58,813 nucleotides of DNA from the NCBI GenBank assembly GCA_903828645.1, contig CAIKNA010000126.1, positions 1 through 58,813 on the forward strand, given 5' to 3'. Source of the DNA: an uncultured Bacteroidales bacterium (GTDB taxonomy: Bacteria; Bacteroidota; Bacteroidia; Bacteroidales; FEN-979). Numbering within the stretch: position 1 is the stretch's first letter; every line of letters starts with the position of its first letter. Below the pieces are notes generated by a model. The model saw nothing but the letters and a program-made list of their open reading frames with translations. It ran no database searches and was not told the DNA's origin. Shown here piece after piece: positions 28,655 to 38,364 of this stretch. The translations under genes were made by a program, and so were the position numbers.

Positions 28655-28662
28655 CAAAAGTA
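28655..28662 (-). promoter_or_regulatory. Candidate -7 box for the thioredoxin lipoprotein gene
   Basis: On the minus strand this reads TACTTTTG (TAnnTTTG), 30 bp before the ATG at 28624. A TTTG lies 15 bp further upstream, closer than the usual 19 bp. Confidence 0.45.
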
Positions 28663-28716
28663 ACGCTTTTTGAGAAACAAAATAAATCTCTACTTTTACA
28701 TGGTAAAACAATTGTT

Positions 28717-31700
28717 ATGATGCGTATCTCTACTCCAGCGATCTGCTTGCTGTTCCTGCTGATCTGGAATGTTGCAAATGCCCAGCCTGATGCAACCAAA
28801 ACCGCTCCATCCAAATACAACCTTTCGAAGGATCCAGTGCTTTATACTGTCGGTTACGCACACCTTGATACCGAATGGCGCTGGGATTATGAGACGACCA
28901 TCAACGAATACCTGAAAAATACGCTGGATGATAATTTTCAGCGTTTTGAGAAATACAAACCCTATGTCTTCACTTTTTCCGGTGCCCGCCGGTATAAAAT
29001 GATGAAGGAATATTATCCTGAAAAGTACAGCAAACTTAAAAAGTATGTTGCCCAGGGACGGTGGTTTGTCGGAGGTTCTTCGGTGGATGAATGCGACGCC
29101 AACATCCCTTCGCCGGAGTCGATGATCAGGCAGGTGCTTTATGGGAACGGCTACTTCAGGGCTGAATTTGGCCGGGAAAGTGTCGATTTTCTTCTCCCCG
29201 ACTGTTTTGGCTTCCAGGCACAGGTGCCTTCGGTTCTTGCGCATGCAGGGTTGAAAGGGTTCTCAACCCAGAAACTTTCATGGGGTTCGGCATCGGGGAT
29301 TCCATTCAATGTCGGCAACTGGACAGGCCCTGACGGCAATGGCGTCATCGCCGCCCTGAATGCAACGGATTACGGCGGGGAGGTAAAAAAACGCCTTGAC
29401 ACTTCAACCTATTGGGTAAACCGCGTGATGGAAAATGGCAGCAAATACGGTGTTTTTGTCGATTACCGTTATTATGGGGTGGGCGATGAAGGCGGGGCGC
29501 CACGCGAAGAGGATGTGAAAAATGCCGTAGGCAGTCTTGGTCAGCCTGACGGCAAGATCAACGTGTACCTCAGCTCGTCCGACCAGATGTTCCGCGACCT
29601 CACAGCTGAACAGAAAAACCTTCTTCCCTCCTACAGCGGCGACCTTCTCCTGAGTGCACATTCCGCGGGATCGCTCACCTCCCAGGCCTATATGAAACGC
29701 TGGAACCGCAAAAACGAACAGCTTGCCCTGGCCGCCGAACCGATCGCGGTGATGGCCGACTGGCTGGGCACCCTTAAATATCCCCAGCGATCGCTCAACG
29801 AGGCGTGGTGGCTTGTTCTCGGAAGCCAGATGCATGATATCCTGCCCGGAACATGCATCCCGAAAGCTTACACATACGCATGGAATGATGAAATCCTGGC
29901 CCTGAATAAATTTTCCTCCGGGTTGGAACATGCCGCAGGGGCTGTGATCCGGGCTATGGATACCCGTGGGAAGGGCAAGACGCTGGTAGTGTACAACCCA
30001 CTGGCCTTCAACCGTAAAGATGTTGTTGAAGCCGAAATTCTTTACCCCGAAGGTGCTCCGAAGTACGTGAAAGTGTTCGATGCTTCGAATAATGAAATGC
30101 CTGTTCAGGTTCTCAACGCCTCACGGGAAAGCATCCGGATCCTGTTTCTTTCCACGATCCCCTCCCTGGGACTGGCATGTTACGATGTTCAGCCGGCTAA
30201 AGATGCGACACCCTGGAAGCAAAACCTGACAGTTTCCGAGAAAATTCTCGACAATGAATATCTGAAAGTTACGGTGAATGCTGCAGGCGACATTTCGAGC
30301 ATCATCGACAAGAGATTGGGGAAAGAGCTGCTCTCTGCCCCGATGAGGCTTGAATTCCAGAAAGAGCATCCCGAATACTGGCCAGCCTGGAACATGGATT
30401 GGAACGACCGTAAAAACCCGCCTTTCAATTTTGTCCGCGGACCCGTTAAAATAACTGTCGTGGAAAAAGGTCCGGTACGCGCCACCCTTAAAATCGAACG
30501 CAGTGCCATGAATTCAGAGTTCACCCAATACATCCGGCTGGCTGCAGGCAAAGACAACCTGACCATCAGCAACACCATCAACTGGCAGTCGCAGGGGGTG
30601 AGCCTGAAGGCATCCTTTCCCCTTACAGCTGCCAATGGCGTTGCAACTTATAACCTTGGCCTGGGAACGGAAGAAAGGGCAAACAATAACGAAAAGAAGT
30701 ACGAGGTTCCATCGCGCGAATGGTTTGATCTTACCGACAAATCGGGAAATTTCGGGGTGACCATTTTTGAAGATTGCAAATTCGGATCTGACAAACCCAA
30801 CGACAAAACCTTGCGACTGACCCTTCTCTACACCCCGACGACCAATTTTTACCATGACCAGGCCACGCAGGACTGGGGAACCCACGACATTACCTTTGGT
30901 ATATACAGCCACAAGGGGGACTGGCGCACGGGACTTTCTGAATGGCAGGGCCGCAGCCTGAATCAGCCGTTGCGCGTTTTCCAGGCGGGGCAGCACCCGG
31001 GGTTCCTTGGGAAAAGTTACTCCTTTGCCCAGGTATCTGTTCCTCAGGTTGATATCCGTGCGCTGAAAAAAGGTGAGAACGGCAAGGACATTGTTATCCG
31101 GTTGCAGGAACTTGTCGGGAAAGACCTCCAGAATGTGGAGGTGACCATGGCGTCGAAAATTGTAAAAGCCTGGGAAATCGACGGACAGGAGCACCTGGTT
31201 GGCGAAGCACTCCTTAAAAACGGGAAACTCCAGGTCGACATGAAAAAATTTGCCATCCGGAGTTTTTCCCTTCAGCTTGAACCACCCGTTGAAAAACTTA
31301 CCGAACCCTCCTCATTTTCATTGCCGCTCGCCTATGACCAGGACGTGGTATCGGGTGCTAAAAACAAGAAGGACGGCCGTTTCGATCAAAACGGGATCAG
31401 CATCCCTTCCGAGCTTTTCCCGGAAACCCTGACCGTGGACGGAGTGCAATTCAATTTCGGCCCCATCGCAGATGGAAAAAATAACGTCCTTTCATGCAAA
31501 GGGCAAAAGATCAGCCTGCCCAAAACCGGAAACTTCAACCATCTGTATATCCTGGCCGCTTCACTTACCGATACTTCAGGCACCTTCAGGGTCGGTGGAG
31601 TAAAATCGTCCCTGCGGGTCCAGGCATATCGCGGAAATATCGGGCAATTCGACAACCGGACCTGGGACAAGTTCGGTCGGCTTACCGGGTTGCAGGCAGG

Positions 31701-32565
31701 GTATATCAAACGTGATGAGGTTGCCTGGTTTGCAACACACCTGCACCGTGACACGACAACCCTGCCGTATCAGTACGGCTACCTGTTCAAATATATGCTC
31801 GATGCGGGGCCTGGAAGTGAAACACTGCAACTTCCCGACAATGAAAGCATCAAAATTTTCGCCATCTCCCTGGCCGACAATCCTTCCGACCAGGTCCGAC
31901 CGGCACTGCCCCAGTATGACGATTTCACCGACCGCGAAGCCATGACACTCAATCTTGCAAAAAGTTACGTGGATCAGAACATGGCGCCGGCTGCCAGGGT
32001 ACTCGCTTACAGCGACCGAAACCTGTTGCGGCTACCAGCCCGGCTTACCATGAAGGATTACGCGGACATCCACCAGCCAAACGGCGTTACCTGCAGCTAT
32101 TTTTTCAGTAATGCCGACTCTTCACTGGCCGGATGCACCGACGGTATGAATGTTCCGGCCATCAACGACGGCATGTACCACCTGCTGCCCGGCGATTCCA
32201 TTAACGACAAATGGTCGCAAAAGGGGGAGGGGCGTATTTTAATGGACCTGCAACACGAGATCGAACTCGACAGCATTCACATGTTCACCGGGCAGAACAC
32301 CCGGCGCGGTGCACAGTCCTTTTCAATATGGGGGGCCACCGGCGAAAAAACACCTGGGGTAAAAGGCGACCCGAAGGCAGCCGGCTGGAGCTTTATTGCC
32401 CTTGCGCCTCCGGAAGATATATGGGGCAACAGCAAAGCCCTTTACACGGTCGTTCCCCTGCCCGAAAAATCGAAACAGTACCGTTACCTGCTCTGGATCA
32501 GCGAAAATTCTCCGCACGGACCATTCTATTTCAGGGAAGTTGATGTGTTTGAAAAACAGAAATAA
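28717..32565 (+). CDS. GH38 alpha-mannosidase, secreted, with C-terminal discoidin-like region
   Basis: The start at 28717 gives a signal peptide ending NVANAQ. The catalytic domain shows VGYAHLDTEWRW (His49 and Asp51, zinc ligands), the nucleophile region LLPDCFGFQ (Asp162) and MHDILPGT, all family 38 marks. GH38 C-terminal beta domains follow. The last 170 residues (from NGVTCSYFFSNADSS to YFREVDVFE) resemble a galactose-binding/F5-8C-like module. At 1282 residues it is long for the family. It probably trims mannose from host or plant glycans in the periplasm. No SusC/SusD pair is nearby, so it is not a classical polysaccharide utilization locus. An ABC exporter pair follows 5 bp downstream. 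Confidence 0.92.
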   Translation: MMRISTPAICLLFLLIWNVANAQPDATKTAPSKYNLSKDPVLYTVGYAHLDTEWRWDYETTINEYLKNTLDDNFQRFEKYKPYVFTFSGARRYKMMKEYYPEKYSKLKKYVAQGRWFVGGSSVDECDANIPSPESMIRQVLYGNGYFRAEFGRESVDFLLPDCFGFQAQVPSVLAHAGLKGFSTQKLSWGSASGIPFNVGNWTGPDGNGVIAALNATDYGGEVKKRLDTSTYWVNRVMENGSKYGVFVDYRYYGVGDEGGAPREEDVKNAVGSLGQPDGKINVYLSSSDQMFRDLTAEQKNLLPSYSGDLLLSAHSAGSLTSQAYMKRWNRKNEQLALAAEPIAVMADWLGTLKYPQRSLNEAWWLVLGSQMHDILPGTCIPKAYTYAWNDEILALNKFSSGLEHAAGAVIRAMDTRGKGKTLVVYNPLAFNRKDVVEAEILYPEGAPKYVKVFDASNNEMPVQVLNASRESIRILFLSTIPSLGLACYDVQPAKDATPWKQNLTVSEKILDNEYLKVTVNAAGDISSIIDKRLGKELLSAPMRLEFQKEHPEYWPAWNMDWNDRKNPPFNFVRGPVKITVVEKGPVRATLKIERSAMNSEFTQYIRLAAGKDNLTISNTINWQSQGVSLKASFPLTAANGVATYNLGLGTEERANNNEKKYEVPSREWFDLTDKSGNFGVTIFEDCKFGSDKPNDKTLRLTLLYTPTTNFYHDQATQDWGTHDITFGIYSHKGDWRTGLSEWQGRSLNQPLRVFQAGQHPGFLGKSYSFAQVSVPQVDIRALKKGENGKDIVIRLQELVGKDLQNVEVTMASKIVKAWEIDGQEHLVGEALLKNGKLQVDMKKFAIRSFSLQLEPPVEKLTEPSSFSLPLAYDQDVVSGAKNKKDGRFDQNGISIPSELFPETLTVDGVQFNFGPIADGKNNVLSCKGQKISLPKTGNFNHLYILAASLTDTSGTFRVGGVKSSLRVQAYRGNIGQFDNRTWDKFGRLTGLQAGYIKRDEVAWFATHLHRDTTTLPYQYGYLFKYMLDAGPGSETLQLPDNESIKIFAISLADNPSDQVRPALPQYDDFTDREAMTLNLAKSYVDQNMAPAARVLAYSDRNLLRLPARLTMKDYADIHQPNGVTCSYFFSNADSSLAGCTDGMNVPAINDGMYHLLPGDSINDKWSQKGEGRILMDLQHEIELDSIHMFTGQNTRRGAQSFSIWGATGEKTPGVKGDPKAAGWSFIALAPPEDIWGNSKALYTVVPLPEKSKQYRYLLWISENSPHGPFYFREVDVFEKQK

Positions 32566-32570
32566 GCCTG

Positions 32571-34067
32571 ATGAAAACATTCACCTCGCTGGTTTTCAGA
32601 ATTTCCGGTCATCGGTGGAAAGAAGCCGTACGATCTTCCTACTGGCAGAAAAGCATCATGATCAACCTTCTTCTTGGGATATTCCTGCTTTATTTCCTGG
32701 TCAACCTGGTCATTCTCGGGGTGTTCTTGGGACGAATCCTGACTGCCTCATTTCCCGACACTGAACCGGTTAGGGCTCTTTCAGAAATTTTACTTTACTA
32801 TTTCATGGGTGACTTCCTGCTGCGGTTTTTCATGCAGCCCGTACCTGTGATTTCGGTTATGCCGTACCTGCACCTTCCGGTGAAAAGAAGTTCAATATTC
32901 CACTTTCTGCTGCTCAGGTCAGGACTCAGTTTGTTCAACCTGTTTCCGGTCATCATTCTTGTGCCTTTTACCATCCGTTACGTCATCCCTGCCTACTCCG
33001 CCGGCGCAGGGTTGGCGTGGTTATGCGCAATCATCCTGCTCGTCTTTGCAAACAATTACCTCTCCTTTTTCTTCAAGAAACTCTTTGCCGTCAAACCGGG
33101 GGTAATCCTGCCTCTTGCAGCATTCTTAGCCCTGCTGGCATATACAGATTTCTCCCAGACCAGGATTGTCTCGCAAACTTTTGGAGAGGCGCTTATGCAA
33201 ATCATCCTTCACCCATCGTGGATCGTCTTCCCCGCTGCACTCCTGCTTTTCTGCTATGGATTGTCCTGGCGCATGCTTTACCGGCAGCGGTACCTGGAGG
33301 CGAAAGTGAAACATGAACGTGTCTATTATTCGACAGAAAAAAGTCGGTATTTCTTTGAAATTTTCGGGTTGACCGGTAAACTTGCCAGCCTGGAAATGAA
33401 GCTGATCCTTCGAAACAACCGGCCAAGAACCTACCTGATTATCAGCCTGATCTTCCTGCTTTACGGATTCATGATCTATTCGAAACATCAGGGACATCTC
33501 GGTTATGGCACGATGCTCTTCGCCGGACTACTGCTCACCGGGATCATAACGATGCAATATGGCCAGCTCGTTCTTTCATGGGAAAGCAGTTACTTCGACC
33601 GGTTGTGTACTGCCGGTTTTTCAACCCTGGAGTTTTTCACAGCTAAATTCTGGCTGTTCTTTCTTTTCAATACCGCCACTTTTATGGTTAGCCTTCCTTA
33701 TGCCCTGTTCGATTCCAGGATCCTGCTGCTGAACCTGGCGGCATGGTTTTTCAATTGCGGGATCAACATTTTCATTATCCTTTACCTGGGAACCTACAAC
33801 ACCAAGCGGATAGACATGAGCAAGGGGGCATTTTTCAACTACGAAGGGGTCACCGCGGCCCAGTTCATTCTGATTCTTCCCATCATCGGTTTCCCTGTGC
33901 TGATCTACGGGTTGTTCGCCCTGGCGGGTCTCCCGGAAGCCGGAGTTCTGGCAATCGGGTTGTCAGGATTGGCCGGACTGGCATTTCACAGGCAACTCAT
34001 CGAAATCGTCACAAGGAAGTTCCTTGCCAGGAAACAGAAAATTCTTACCGGTTTCAGAAACGGATAA
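32571..34067 (+). CDS. DUF5687 family ABC transporter permease
   Basis: The protein has 498 residues and about twelve hydrophobic segments, matching the Bacteroidota DUF5687 membrane family. Typical parts are SGHRWKEAVRSSYWQKS near the N-terminus, LRFFMQPVPVISVMPYLHLPVKRS, and LILRNNRPRT before the second half. The ATPase gene begins 3 bp after its stop, so the two form an export system. The substrate is unknown. Whether the pair is linked to the mannosidase beyond co-transcription cannot be told. Confidence 0.8.
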   Translation: MKTFTSLVFRISGHRWKEAVRSSYWQKSIMINLLLGIFLLYFLVNLVILGVFLGRILTASFPDTEPVRALSEILLYYFMGDFLLRFFMQPVPVISVMPYLHLPVKRSSIFHFLLLRSGLSLFNLFPVIILVPFTIRYVIPAYSAGAGLAWLCAIILLVFANNYLSFFFKKLFAVKPGVILPLAAFLALLAYTDFSQTRIVSQTFGEALMQIILHPSWIVFPAALLLFCYGLSWRMLYRQRYLEAKVKHERVYYSTEKSRYFFEIFGLTGKLASLEMKLILRNNRPRTYLIISLIFLLYGFMIYSKHQGHLGYGTMLFAGLLLTGIITMQYGQLVLSWESSYFDRLCTAGFSTLEFFTAKFWLFFLFNTATFMVSLPYALFDSRILLLNLAAWFFNCGINIFIILYLGTYNTKRIDMSKGAFFNYEGVTAAQFILILPIIGFPVLIYGLFALAGLPEAGVLAIGLSGLAGLAFHRQLIEIVTRKFLARKQKILTGFRNG

Positions 34068-34070
34068 AAC

Positions 34071-34766
34071 ATGATCAACGTACAAGGAATTAAAAAACAG
34101 TACAACAACCTCGTGGCGCTCGACATCCCTGCCATGGAAATTGCCGCAGGAGAATGCTTCGGGCTGATCGGGAACAACGGCGCAGGAAAGACCACTTTCT
34201 TCCGGCTGATCCTTGACCTCCTGGCTGCAACCGACGGGGTAATCACTTCAAAAAACATATCGGTCAGTCAGTCTGAAACATGGAAGAAATACACCGGCTC
34301 ATATCTTGACGAAGGCTTCCTGATCGACTATCTCTCTCCGGTTGAATATTTCGACTTTGTCGGTTATCTGCATGGGATGAACACGGCAGACATCGCCCAG
34401 CTGTTCAACCATCTGGATGGATTCGCCGGCGAAGAACTCTGGCGAAGCCCGAAACCAATCCGCACGCTGTCGAAGGGAAACAAGAGCAAGGTCGGAATCA
34501 TGGCCGCCCTGATGGGAAATCCTGAGGTCGTGATCCTTGACGAACCATTCGCCCATCTTGATCCGAGTTCACAGATAAGCCTGAAAAAACTACTGAAAAG
34601 GATCAGCAGCGAACAGCATGTCACCCTCCTTATTTCCAGCCATGACCTGGCTCATGTCACTGAGGTTTGCAACCGCATTGTATTGCTCGAATCGGGACTG
34701 GTTATCAGGGACTTCGCTCCAACGCCTGATACCATGCAAGAACTGGAAGCATATTTTACCCGTTGA
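34071..34766 (+). CDS. ABC transporter ATP-binding protein
   Basis: The 231 residues form a complete nucleotide-binding domain: Walker A GNNGAGKTT (34-42), signature LSKGNKSK (near 138, in place of LSGGQ), Walker B VVILDEPFAHLDP (near 160) and the H-loop LLISSHDL. It pairs with the DUF5687 permease immediately upstream. The LSKGN signature is common in the exporter group of ABC-2 type ATPases. Confidence 0.93.
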   Translation: MINVQGIKKQYNNLVALDIPAMEIAAGECFGLIGNNGAGKTTFFRLILDLLAATDGVITSKNISVSQSETWKKYTGSYLDEGFLIDYLSPVEYFDFVGYLHGMNTADIAQLFNHLDGFAGEELWRSPKPIRTLSKGNKSKVGIMAALMGNPEVVILDEPFAHLDPSSQISLKKLLKRISSEQHVTLLISSHDLAHVTEVCNRIVLLESGLVIRDFAPTPDTMQELEAYFTR

Positions 34767-34861
34767 AAAGGGAGCTGCAATCGCCTGAAACAGAATATTG
34801 AATTTTTTTTGCTTTTCCTGATGTTTTTATGCAACTTTAGCCTTACCTTTACATAAAATTC

Positions 34862-35386
34862 ATGGCGACGACATGGAGAAGGTTTTTGATTGCAGGCATG
34901 ACACAAACAGTAACATCCGATTCATCAATACATGACCTGGAAGAGGTACTTGCCAGAATCCGTCACTATTGCGCTTACCAGGAAAGATGCATCCAGGAGG
35001 TTGACCATAAGCTTGTTCATTGGAAAGTTTCACGGGCCGGGATAAAAAAGATCATGCACCATCTCGAGGAGGAGGGATTCATCGATGAGGAGCGCTTTTC
35101 GAGGATTTATGTCCGCAGTAAGTTTCACATCAGCAAATGGGGCCGTATCAAAATCCGTTATGAACTCAAAAGCCGCGCAATCCCTGAAAGGCTCATCAGC
35201 AAGGCCATGGAAGAGCTCGGCGAGGATGATTACCTGAGAACCATCCGTGAATTGATCCTGAAAAAGATGTCAGAAATAAATACCGGAAAAAATTTGAACA
35301 TCCGCGAAAAAATCATCACTTTTGTCACAGGCAAAGGATTTGAATTTGACCTGATCTCAAAAGTATTAACGGAACTTAAAATCTGA
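34862..35386 (+). CDS. recX: Regulatory protein RecX
   Basis: RecX binds RecA filaments and limits their extension. The 174 residues contain the three-helix repeats of the family: LARIRHYCAYQERCIQEV, then LEEEGFIDEERFSRIYVRSK, then GRIKIRYELKSRAIPERLI. The first repeat matches the usual 'R..S..EL..KL' helix loosely. A later start at 34898 (MTQTVTSD) is also possible. It ends 1 bp before prfB. No recA is in the window. Confidence 0.88.
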   Translation: MATTWRRFLIAGMTQTVTSDSSIHDLEEVLARIRHYCAYQERCIQEVDHKLVHWKVSRAGIKKIMHHLEEEGFIDEERFSRIYVRSKFHISKWGRIKIRYELKSRAIPERLISKAMEELGEDDYLRTIRELILKKMSEINTGKNLNIREKIITFVTGKGFEFDLISKVLTELKI

Positions 35387-35387
35387 C

Positions 35388-36480
35388 ATGGTAGGACACG
35401 ACCAGCTAAAAGACCTTCAGACAAGACTTGATGTCTTGAGGAGGTACCTTTGACATCGACAAAAAACTTTCCCAGATAGCAGAAGAAGAGCAACTTTCGC
35501 AGGCCCCCGACTTCTGGAACAACCCCAAAACAGCCGAATTGGCGCTTCGGGCCATCCGTGATAAAAAACTCTGGACCGATGCTTATCTTCTGGCTGTTTC
35601 AAGCCGCGACGATCTGGTCATCATGTGGGATTTTTTCATCCAGGGAGAAGGTACCGAAGATGACCTCGAAAACCAGTACAGGGAGACCCTCCGTTTGGTC
35701 GAGGATCTTGAATTCCGGAACATGCTGAGCGGGGAAGAGGATAAACTCGGCGCCATCGTACAAATCAACTCGGGAGCGGGAGGCACCGAATCGCAGGATT
35801 GGGCGGAAATGCTCATGCGCATGTACATCCGCTACGCCGAACGCAGTAAATTTAAAATTACTGAAGTTGATTACCAGGAAGGAGATGTTGCCGGGATCAA
35901 ATCGGTGACCCTTGAATTTGACGGTGATTATGCCTACGGTTATCTCAAGGGAGAGAATGGCGTGCACCGCCTGGTAAGACTTTCTCCTTTTGACTCGAAT
36001 CACAAACGGCATACTTCGTTCGCCTCCGTTTATGCCTACCCGATCATCAACGACGACATCGTCATTGAGATCAACCCATCCGACATAAGCTGGGACACCT
36101 TCAGGAGCAGCGGCCCAGGGGGTCAAAATGTAAACAAGGTGGAGACCGCTGTCAGGTTAAAACACGAACCCTCTGGAATCGTGATCGAATGCCAGGAAAC
36201 ACGCTCCCAGGGACAGAACCGCGAAAAAGCGCTGAAGTTGTTGAAATCACAGTTGTATGAAATTGAACTGCGCAAGCAACGTGAAAAGATCAACGTGATC
36301 GAAAGCGGCAAGAAAAAAATTGAATGGGGAAGCCAGATCCGAAGCTATGTATTGCATCCTTACAAAATGGTGAAAGACCTTCGTACCAGCTTTGAAACAT
36401 CCGACACCCAGGCCGTACTCGACGGAGATCTCACGGAGTTTATCAAGGCATACCTGATGGAGTATGGGAACGCCGGATAA
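35388..36480 (+). CDS. prfB: Peptide chain release factor 2, with programmed +1 frameshift
   Basis: RF2 ends translation at UGA and UAA. Zero-frame reading from 35388 gives 21 codons ending CGG-less RRYL, then an in-frame TGA at 35451. A +1 shift at CTT (joining 35388-35450 to 35452-36480) continues as [14 protein letters not shown] to a 363-residue protein. The catalytic GGQ is in [15 protein letters not shown], and the stop-recognition tripeptide SPF is in [16 protein letters not shown]. The SPF tripeptide marks RF2 rather than RF1. Low RF2 favours the shift, so RF2 controls its own level. This should not be annotated as a pseudogene. Confidence 0.96.
35439..35454 (+). promoter_or_regulatory. 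prfB autoregulatory +1 frameshift site
   Basis: AGGAGG (35439-35444), then TAC, CTT, TGA, C. This is the classical arrangement: an internal Shine-Dalgarno-like sequence three bases before CTT and a slow TGA followed by C. Confidence 0.95.
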
Positions 36481-36492
36481 AATGCAAAATGC

Positions 36493-36533
36493 AAATCGTA
36501 AATCGTAAATCGTAAATCGTAAATCGTAAATCG
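36493..36533. repeat. 7-bp AAATCGT array, nearly six units
   Basis: Five perfect AAATCGT units and a partial sixth lie between the prfB stop (12 bp away) and the next start codon (5 bp away). Confidence 0.9.
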
Positions 36534-36538
36534 AAAAT

Positions 36539-36883
36539 ATGTTTTACATCTACCACAACCCCTCCTGTAAAAAATCCCGTGCTGGGCTGCAATACCTGAA
36601 AGAATCGGGGAAGCCTTTCACGGTGGTGGAATATTTGAAAAATCCATTGACGGAAAAGGAGCTGGATAGGTTGCTGGTAAAGTTGAATTCCAAACCTTCC
36701 GTCCTGTTGCGGACGCAGGAGGATTATTACAAACAAAACCTCAAAGGGAAAAAGTTCGAAGATCATGAATTGATCAGGATCATTCTTCAGAACCCAAAAC
36801 TCCTCCAACGACCAATTATTGAAGGCATTTACAAAGCAGTAATCGGTGATCCGGTTGAAAATATCGCATCCCTGTTAAAATGA
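36539..36883 (+). CDS. ArsC/Spx-family reductase-like protein
   Basis: The 114 residues begin [20 protein letters not shown], the thioredoxin-like ArsC fold with the active Cys10 and CxxS-like KKS following. Later parts fit the family: [34 protein letters not shown]. Classical arsenate reductases carry three Arg residues around the active site that are not clearly all conserved here. It may be an arsenate reductase or a YffB/Spx-like protein. It has no arsenic-resistance neighbours. Confidence 0.8.
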   Translation: MFYIYHNPSCKKSRAGLQYLKESGKPFTVVEYLKNPLTEKELDRLLVKLNSKPSVLLRTQEDYYKQNLKGKKFEDHELIRIILQNPKLLQRPIIEGIYKAVIGDPVENIASLLK

Positions 36884-36914
36884 TTTCGGAGAAAACACCA
36901 TCAAATATCCTGTC

Positions 36915-38312
36915 ATGAAAACACGCATCGAAAAAGACACCATGGGACCCATTGAGGTTGACATGGACAAGTACTGGGGGGCCCAGACGCAACGTTCGCT
37001 CACCAATTTCAAAATCGGGGAACCCGGCTCCATGCCCAAAGAGATGATCAGGGGCATGGCGGTCCTGAAAAAAGCTGCGGCCATGGTCAATGCCGACCTG
37101 GGGGTGCTTAACCCGGAAAAAAAGGACCTGATTGTGAAAGTATGCGACGAGATCCTTGATGGCAGGCTGGATGACCAGTTCCCGCTGGTGATCTGGCAAA
37201 CCGGTTCGGGCACCCAGACCAACATGAACCTCAACGAGGTGATCGCCAACCGGGCGCACGTGCTCAATGGCGGGGTGCTGGACGGCGAAAGCAAAACCAT
37301 GATCCATCCAAACGACGATGTAAATAAATCGCAATCTTCAAACGACACCTTCCCGGCCGCTATGAGCATCGCCGCTTACACAATGGTAACAGGTACGACC
37401 ATCCCGGGGGTTGAACTTTTAAAGGGAACGCTTGAAAAAAAATCCGCTGAATTTAAAGAGCTCGTTAAAACCGGACGCACCCACCTGATGGATGCCACTC
37501 CTCTTACCCTCGGACAGGAATTTTCAGGTTATGTTTCACAACTTGATCATGGATTGAAAGCCCTGAAAAACACCCTGGCCCACCTCTCCGAACTGGCTCT
37601 TGGCGGAACAGCCGTTGGCACCGGGTTGAACGCTCCCAGGGGTTATGATGTACTGGTGGCAAAGAAAATTGCCGAACTCACCGGGTTGCCCTTCATTACG
37701 GCTGAAAATAAATTCGAATCTTTGTCGGCCCATGATGCAATGGTGGAAACATCGGGAGCGCTGAAAACCCTCGCGGTGAGCCTGATGCACATCGCCTCCA
37801 ACATCAGGCTGCTGGCTTCCGGCCCACGTTGCGGCTTCGGTGAACTCATGCTCCCCGAAAACGAACCCGGCTCGAGCATCATGCCCGGCAAGGTTAACCC
37901 CACCCAGCCCGAAGCCATGACCATGGTTTGCGCACAGGTGCTGGGCAATGATGTAGCCATCAATATCGGGGGCCTCAGCGGCCACTTCCAGCTGAATGTG
38001 TTCAAACCCCTGATGATATCAAACCTGCTGATGTCGGCACGGTTGCTTGGCGACGCCTGCGTTTCCTTTAACGACAACTGTGCCGTCGGGATCGAACCAA
38101 ACATGACAGCCATCCATAAAAACCTTGAAAATTCACTGATGCTGGTCACCGCGCTGAACCCCATCATCGGGTACGATAATTCGGCCAAAATTGCAAAAAA
38201 AGCGCACAAAGAACACAAAACCCTTCGCCAGGCGGCCATGGAATCGGGATTGATCTCTGAAGAAGATTTCAACCGGGCGGTTGATCCGAAGAAGATGGTG
38301 GGACCGAAGTAA
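36915..38312 (+). CDS. fumC: Fumarate hydratase class II
   Basis: Class II fumarase converts fumarate to malate in the citric acid cycle without an iron-sulfur cluster. The 465 residues show [14 protein letters not shown] (about 97-110), [18 protein letters not shown], and the superfamily signature [13 protein letters not shown] near 320, whose Ser is the catalytic base. The length matches the family. It begins 31 bp after the ArsC-like gene and converges on the GT39-like gene across a 7-bp repeat. Confidence 0.96.
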   Translation: MKTRIEKDTMGPIEVDMDKYWGAQTQRSLTNFKIGEPGSMPKEMIRGMAVLKKAAAMVNADLGVLNPEKKDLIVKVCDEILDGRLDDQFPLVIWQTGSGTQTNMNLNEVIANRAHVLNGGVLDGESKTMIHPNDDVNKSQSSNDTFPAAMSIAAYTMVTGTTIPGVELLKGTLEKKSAEFKELVKTGRTHLMDATPLTLGQEFSGYVSQLDHGLKALKNTLAHLSELALGGTAVGTGLNAPRGYDVLVAKKIAELTGLPFITAENKFESLSAHDAMVETSGALKTLAVSLMHIASNIRLLASGPRCGFGELMLPENEPGSSIMPGKVNPTQPEAMTMVCAQVLGNDVAINIGGLSGHFQLNVFKPLMISNLLMSARLLGDACVSFNDNCAVGIEPNMTAIHKNLENSLMLVTALNPIIGYDNSAKIAKKAHKEHKTLRQAAMESGLISEEDFNRAVDPKKMVGPK

Positions 38313-38321
38313 GTGGCTGGG

Positions 38322-38363
38322 GTGACAGGTGACGCCTGACAGGTGACACGTGACGTGTGAGAG
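38322..38363. repeat. 7-bp GTGACAN array, six units
   Basis: Units GTGACAG, GTGACGC, CTGACAG, GTGACAC, GTGACGT and GTGAGAG fill the gap between the convergent fumC and GT39-like stops. A second array of the same unit lies at 42823-42864. Confidence 0.85.
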
Positions 38364-38364
38364 A

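Noticed and set aside
35388-35453. prfB as a frameshifted pseudogene
   Set aside because: The stop is the programmed TGA with all frameshift elements, and the rest of the gene is intact.
38322-38363. CRISPR-like array
   Set aside because: Units are 7 bp with no spacers and no cas genes are present.
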